The translations under genes and the position numbers were made by a program. Under the pieces are notes generated by a model. It ran no database searches and had not been told where the DNA came from. It worked only from the letters and a program-made list of their open reading frames with translations. Positions 44,253 through 48,456 of a stretch of 48,456 nucleotides of DNA are shown here, piece after piece; within the stretch, counting starts at the first letter, position 1; each line of letters begins with the position of its first letter. This DNA comes from Labilibaculum manganireducens (GTDB lineage Bacteria; Bacteroidota; Bacteroidia; Bacteroidales; Marinifilaceae): positions 1 to 48,456 of the forward strand of contig NZ_MVDE01000038.1 in assembly GCF_002843385.1 (NCBI RefSeq), given 5' to 3'.

Positions 44253-44994
44253 AATGAATTTTGACCGTATCGAGGATTTTCTTGACGGTGATCTAACAGA
44301 AAGCCAATTGAAGCAGTTCGAGAAGGAATTACTCGAAGATTCTGATCTTCAAATGGAACTTGACCTTCATATGGAGGTTAATGAGGCCATAATGGAACAA
44401 GACGTTATGGATCTTAGAAACAAATTAGAAGCTATTGAAATACCTTCTAATCCTACTCAGAGGCGAAAGTTGAAATTTTTGACTAAGTGGAATATTGCAG
44501 CGGCATCCCTTGCATTTATAATTGGTTTAGGGAGTTTAATGTACATCGTGAACAATCGGTCTTCTTACTCAAATGATAAAATTTTTAGCAACTACTATAA
44601 ACCATACAACGTTGTAATCAACACTCGTTCGTCGGATATCATGATTGATAATTTATTGGTAACCGCACTAAAAAGCTATGAAACTAAAGATTATCGAACT
44701 GCTTTAACTTTATTCAAAAAAATATTGGATAAAGACAGCACGAACATCACAGGTAATTTTTATTCGGGTATTTCAAATATCGAAATAAATGAGTACGCAA
44801 AAGCGAATAAAAACTTTAGCAGAGTACTAAAGCATAAGAATAACCTGTTTATAGAGCAATCTGAATGGTATCTGGGTTTTTGTTACCTCATGACCAACGA
44901 GAAAGAAAAAGCTCTTAAGCAATTCCATGTAATTGCCCAGGGAAACAGTTTCTATAAGACAAAAGCTTTAGAAATCATTAACAGGCTGGAATAG
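44242..44994 (+). CDS. Anti-sigma-like membrane protein with TPR domain
   Basis: About 250 residues from the ATG at 44242; the in-frame GTG at 44218 would extend into the sigma gene. An acidic N-terminus (RIEDFLDGDLTESQLKQFEK and following) looks like an anti-sigma domain, without the zinc ligands. One membrane segment (WNIAAASLAFIIGLGSLMYI) follows, then TPR-like helices (ALKSYETKDYRTALTLFKKI, FYSGISNIEINEYAKANKNF). Start and stop overlap with the sigma gene (ATGATGAATGA), a classic coupled pair. Role inferred from order and topology. Confidence 0.77.
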   Translation: MMNEMNFDRIEDFLDGDLTESQLKQFEKELLEDSDLQMELDLHMEVNEAIMEQDVMDLRNKLEAIEIPSNPTQRRKLKFLTKWNIAAASLAFIIGLGSLMYIVNNRSSYSNDKIFSNYYKPYNVVINTRSSDIMIDNLLVTALKSYETKDYRTALTLFKKILDKDSTNITGNFYSGISNIEINEYAKANKNFSRVLKHKNNLFIEQSEWYLGFCYLMTNEKEKALKQFHVIAQGNSFYKTKALEIINRLE

Positions 44995-45022
44995 ATCACT
45001 TCATCATTCATCAAAATAAAGT

Positions 45023-45053
45023 AAGCCATCCAATAAAATTGGGTGGCTTTTCC
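45023..45053 (+). terminator. Terminator after the sigma operon
   Basis: AAGCCATCCAA (45023-45033) pairs with TTGGGTGGCTT (45039-45049) with one G-T pair, followed by TTTCC. It ends the plus-strand sigma/anti-sigma transcript facing the convergent CHAT gene. Confidence 0.78.
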
Positions 45054-45256
45054 TATGTATTTAACTTTTTAGTAAACTCTTAACAAGAACTAATAAAACC
45101 CTGGTTGGGAACGATGATAGTTCTAATAGAAATAATTGCTGTTTTCTCTGACTTTAAAATTGCACAGAATAATTAAAATTTATAGAGCCAAAATTCATAT
45201 CTCAACAGAACAAACAGATATCACTATACAATGAAGATAACTAAAACAACCTGCTC

Positions 45257-48100
45257 CTAGGCTACTGCTTTACCTTTGAATTTTTTACGGAAAAATAAGA
45301 ATAAAATTATTCCAACAGAACCAAAAGCAAAGTACATCAGCCTATGAATCAGACCGTCATCATACAAAGGATCAACGTCTCCTAAAGTAACATATCCAGA
45401 CCAAAAATAAGGATGAGATTTTAATGCATCAGCTGTTTTTAAATATTCCAATTTAGCCTGACGAAGAGCATCATCCTTTTTTAATCCATGAGATAAAAAA
45501 GTATAGAAATTACTCATTAGATTTGATCCGGTTTTGTCTTCGACTGTCCATAAAGTCATAATTACACTTGGACAACCTGCATAGAAGAAACCACGTGCTA
45601 AACTCATTACTCCCTCTCCCTTCAATAACTTACCATCACCAGTGTTACAAGCACTTAAAACAACCATTCTTGCATTAAAATTCATGTTGTAAATTTCATG
45701 CGTATTTAGAAGGCCATCTTGTAAAGAATCGGAATTTTGTGTAAAAACAAGTTTTGAATACATCGGATTTTCATCATCAATGATAGTGTGCATTGCCAAA
45801 TGAAGTACATCGTATTCACCCGAATTCGCCTTGAAATTAGCTTCCGTCGCCATATCATCAATAAACAAATCGCCATGAATCACTTTTGATATATTAATAA
45901 CTTCCTCCTTTACTCCAGGCAAAGGATATAATTTATCCCGGTAAGCTCTTTCAGTATATAATATCGAATCATTAACATCGTTATAGGAAGGTGCAAAAGC
46001 TAAAATCGATTTGTTTGAAGAAAATCCATAGCTGCTCGAATGATTTTTGAAACCAAGAGTCGCTGAATTGTGGTAAGTAATTGAATTATATTTTATTAAA
46101 TATTCAAGATTTCTATAATTCATCGTCGTAGTATCCGCTTCCTTTTTCAAAAGCACACCAAATGGAATGTAGGCCATTTTATCATCTGGAACAATGAGAA
46201 GACTTTTACCGGTCAACAAGCTGTCTTTACCATTCAATAAATGTTGATACAGTAAGTAAGCTGATTTTGTATATTTTTGATAATAAGCAACACTATTATT
46301 CGCAAAATCATTCGTTTTCAAACAATTACGAACCTCCTCCAAATGATAATCAAAACTATCTTTGACAATCTTCTCCCGCTCAACTTCAAAACTTGATTTT
46401 GTAATTACAAAAGAAAAAAGTGCTGAATCAGAAATTGAGTATTCAATCAGTAAATCATTATCACTTAACCTGCTCTGTAATTCTTCAATATCGATGGTTT
46501 TGGTATCGTATTTCAGTGCGTAATACTCCGGATAATCCTCCTCAAAACGAAGAACCATTTGATTGTATTCCTCATTCAAATTAAAAAGTACATTTTGCCA
46601 TCCGCTAATTGAATCCCGGTCTGGTGTTTGTTTTTTTCTTTCGTCATGAACCAACTCACGATACTTAGCAATATTCAACTTCAAATTTGTTTCCTTCTCC
46701 TGCAATTCTGTTGAAATACCACCGAAATTTTTTGCATTCACATCGTTTAGTGAAGACTGTAAACTAGCTGATTTTGAACGCTCAGAATATATAAAAGCTT
46801 TCTCTTTGTATTTTACATCTTTTGTAAGTTGATACAATTTTACAGCTATCTCAATTGCCTGATTATACGTTTCTTTTTCATTTTTTGAAAGAGCAAATTT
46901 ACTTTCTTCGTCCTGATAGGCAATTCTAATTTTATCAATAATATCCAAACAAAGATCATAGGTTTGTAAACTGAAATCCAAATCTGAAATACTATTGGTT
47001 TTATCGTATAAATAGCGAAGAGTGACTGCCTTTGGTTTTAAAATTTCTAAAATGGAAAGCTGCGGATCGAGTTCATCCATGGTAGGATTGATGTAAACCG
47101 TACTGTTATTAAAATTATCCAATTCAGAAATAAGTGCTTTTTGATAATATTGTAGTGCGTTTAAATGATCTTTTTTCTTAAAATAGTAATCACCAAAATT
47201 CTTTAAACAATGCGCTGTATCCGGATGTTTATCACCAAAATTCTTCCTGTAAATATCTAAAGCTAAATTTAGGTAAGGTAAAACATTTTTATCATTTTGA
47301 ATTTCATTCTGAAAAACTGCATAGTTTAAATAATAATCACCTAATAAATAATAATCAGTACCATTTGTTTTGATTATTTCCTCAATACTCATTTTATAAT
47401 ATAAATCTGCTTCATCATACCTCTTTAACTTTTTATAACAATTAGCAATGTTATTGAAAGTAGATGAAAAGTATTGTGAGTTACTTTCCTTTTTCAGATT
47501 TAACGTTCTTAAATAATATTTTAATGACTCAGAATAATTAGCTTTTTTATACAAAATCACACCTAAATTATTATATGTTTGAGATAACCATTTTGGGTTA
47601 CCTTCTACTTCCAATAACGATAGTGCTTTTTCGTAATAATTTTGTGCCTTAACTAAATCTCCATAATTATTAAAAATAGTTCCTTTATTCCCATAAATAG
47701 GAATCAATTTATTTGAATCATCCCCAAACTCAGTGATGGTAAAACTCTCGGCAATATCATAAAAATTTAAAGATTTTTTCCAATCTCCCACTCTGTTTAA
47801 TAAGACACCAAAATTCACATAGGTTCGATAAACAAGGTTTTTATCTACTAATCCTCCTTGATTAATAGTCAAAATTGCATTTTCGAAAGACTGAATTGAA
47901 TAATCAAATTCACCTTTTCGTAAGAAATCAACTGCCCGATCAAATTGCTTCTGTAGTAAAGAATCGGGGTTGACTATTTCAGAAGTTTCATGCTTTTCTA
48001 ATTCTAAATTTGACTCAGAAACCATGCTCCCACTAAAAAGAAAGAGAAGAAAAGGAGGGAAAAGAAGAAAAATAAAAATCTTTTTTAGAAAATTTTTCAC
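45257..48100 (-). CDS. Membrane-anchored TPR-CHAT protein
   Basis: 947 residues, starting at GTG (48100). An N-terminal hydrophobic segment (FIFLLFPPFLLFLFSG) is followed by a chain of TPRs over residues about 50-370, for example WLSQTYNNLGVILYKKANYS. A coiled linker comes next, then a C-terminal CHAT (caspase HetF associated with TPRs) domain with HLAMHTIIDDENPMY (His near 770) and VVLSACNTGDGKLLKGEGVM (Cys near 816). A final membrane helix and basic tail (IILFLFFRKKFKGK) anchor it at both ends. CHAT proteins are caspase-like proteases; the substrate is unknown. It converges on the sigma operon and diverges from the GG micro-ORF. Confidence 0.9.
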   Translation of the reverse strand: MKNFLKKIFIFLLFPPFLLFLFSGSMVSESNLELEKHETSEIVNPDSLLQKQFDRAVDFLRKGEFDYSIQSFENAILTINQGGLVDKNLVYRTYVNFGVLLNRVGDWKKSLNFYDIAESFTITEFGDDSNKLIPIYGNKGTIFNNYGDLVKAQNYYEKALSLLEVEGNPKWLSQTYNNLGVILYKKANYSESLKYYLRTLNLKKESNSQYFSSTFNNIANCYKKLKRYDEADLYYKMSIEEIIKTNGTDYYLLGDYYLNYAVFQNEIQNDKNVLPYLNLALDIYRKNFGDKHPDTAHCLKNFGDYYFKKKDHLNALQYYQKALISELDNFNNSTVYINPTMDELDPQLSILEILKPKAVTLRYLYDKTNSISDLDFSLQTYDLCLDIIDKIRIAYQDEESKFALSKNEKETYNQAIEIAVKLYQLTKDVKYKEKAFIYSERSKSASLQSSLNDVNAKNFGGISTELQEKETNLKLNIAKYRELVHDERKKQTPDRDSISGWQNVLFNLNEEYNQMVLRFEEDYPEYYALKYDTKTIDIEELQSRLSDNDLLIEYSISDSALFSFVITKSSFEVEREKIVKDSFDYHLEEVRNCLKTNDFANNSVAYYQKYTKSAYLLYQHLLNGKDSLLTGKSLLIVPDDKMAYIPFGVLLKKEADTTTMNYRNLEYLIKYNSITYHNSATLGFKNHSSSYGFSSNKSILAFAPSYNDVNDSILYTERAYRDKLYPLPGVKEEVINISKVIHGDLFIDDMATEANFKANSGEYDVLHLAMHTIIDDENPMYSKLVFTQNSDSLQDGLLNTHEIYNMNFNARMVVLSACNTGDGKLLKGEGVMSLARGFFYAGCPSVIMTLWTVEDKTGSNLMSNFYTFLSHGLKKDDALRQAKLEYLKTADALKSHPYFWSGYVTLGDVDPLYDDGLIHRLMYFAFGSVGIILFLFFRKKFKGKAVA

Positions 48101-48218
48101 GCTCAGGTTTGGTTTTGTAATATTCTCACTAATAATCAGTTAAACCAATCATCAAGGCTAACAAACACCTAAATATAGGGCATTTTTTTTATTTTTTTAA
48201 AAAATAATTGTGTTTCCA

Positions 48219-48251
48219 GGGTTACCTTTTTCAAAAAAGGGGAATAAAGGG
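48219..48251 (+). promoter_or_regulatory. Bipartite GGGTTACCTTTT-N10-GGAATAAAGGG element before the GG micro-ORF
   Basis: GGGTTACCTTTT (48219-48230), spacer 48231-48240, GGAATAAAGGG (48241-48251). Both halves and the spacing are identical to those at 43644. The micro-ORF ATG is 55 nt downstream. Confidence 0.75.
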
Positions 48252-48305
48252 GTGTAATCCATAAAAACTAAAACAATTCGAACTCTAACTAAAAACCAAA
48301 TAAAA

Positions 48306-48407
48306 ATGAAAAATTTTGAAATAGTATCTCAGGAAGAATTACAGAACATCAAAGGTGGTGTAAACGAAATGACCGATAAATCAATATGTGACGATTACAT
48401 CGTGTAA
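48306..48407 (+). CDS. Small double-glycine leader peptide
   Basis: 33 residues. The leader MKNFEIVSQEELQNIKGG has the spacing of C39-type leaders (EEL-x-x-I-K-GG), like the KGG of the RiPP precursor at 36826. The core is 15 residues, VNEMTDKSICDDYIV, with one Cys. The stop is TAA at 48405. The following 49 bases to the window end hold no further gene. It is divergent from the TPR-CHAT gene and directly controlled by the repeated bipartite element. Confidence 0.75.
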   Translation: MKNFEIVSQEELQNIKGGVNEMTDKSICDDYIV

Positions 48408-48456
48408 GTAACCAAATAGACCATATTCCATTTTCCTAATAAAATAAACCTAGTAG

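Noticed and set aside
45588-45600. Third parS candidate (CCACGTGC)
   Set aside because: Only the CACGTG core matches, the flanks are not palindromic and it is inside the CHAT coding sequence.
47601-47630. GGGTTACCTTCT inside the CHAT gene
   Set aside because: The second half-site GGAATAAAGGG is missing at the right distance and it lies in coding sequence; taken as coincidence.

Overview
The window is about 48 kb of low-GC bacterial chromosome from a Bacteroidota species. The evidence is family content (DUF4175, DUF4292, GG-Bacteroidales peptide maturases, PF14905 barrel, DUF3187, REP-associated transposase), -7 promoter elements of the TAnnTTTG type and the scarcity of Shine-Dalgarno sequences. 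A marine Marinilabiliales/Marinifilaceae-like genome is my best guess; that rank is inference. mnmG and two parS-like palindromes (11.8 kb and 25.2 kb) suggest the segment is origin-proximal.

Region 1 (1-5.5 kb, minus strand) is a surface locus transcribed in the order formyltransferase, three tandem tail-collar (Mdp-like) proteins, then a giant DUF4347/Calx-beta/cadherin adhesin that runs off the left edge. A decayed fourth tail-collar 3' end lies between two of the copies.

Region 2 (6-25 kb) is housekeeping: MazG-like, dtd, lplA, uvrC, ade, mnmG, then the Bacteroidota block ybeY / RsbW-like ATPase / DUF4175 / EnvC-like M23 / DUF4292 lipoprotein / TPR / nucleotidyltransferase / dut / flippase. 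This is nearly all on the minus strand and tightly packed. It is followed by yccF, a DUF3187-like outer membrane protein and a ROK kinase.

Region 3 (27.9-38 kb, minus strand) is a RiPP gene cluster: a 48-residue double-glycine precursor with a Cys-containing core, an attenuator hairpin, a radical SAM/SPASM maturase, a pseudo-rSAM partner, an outer membrane beta-barrel, a C39-peptidase ABC exporter, a GxxExxY protein and an HlyD adaptor. A lone 65-residue HTH gene sits upstream, next to a broken RAYT transposase.

Region 4 (38-43.4 kb) holds a Crp/Fnr regulator, an OsmC protein, pheS, two divergent cyclophilin paralogues and two identical tRNA-Val(UAC) genes.

Region 5 (43.6-48.4 kb) is an ECF sigma factor, a TPR-bearing anti-sigma-like membrane protein, a membrane-anchored TPR-CHAT protease-like protein and, at the right edge, a 33-residue GG-leader micro-ORF. 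A bipartite element, GGGTTACCTTTT-N10-GGAATAAAGGG, lies before the sigma gene and before the micro-ORF with identical halves and spacing. A diverged copy with the same spacing lies before the HTH gene next to the RiPP cluster. I propose a sigma/CHAT-controlled regulon that includes double-glycine peptides. This is the most promising candidate for an undescribed system here.
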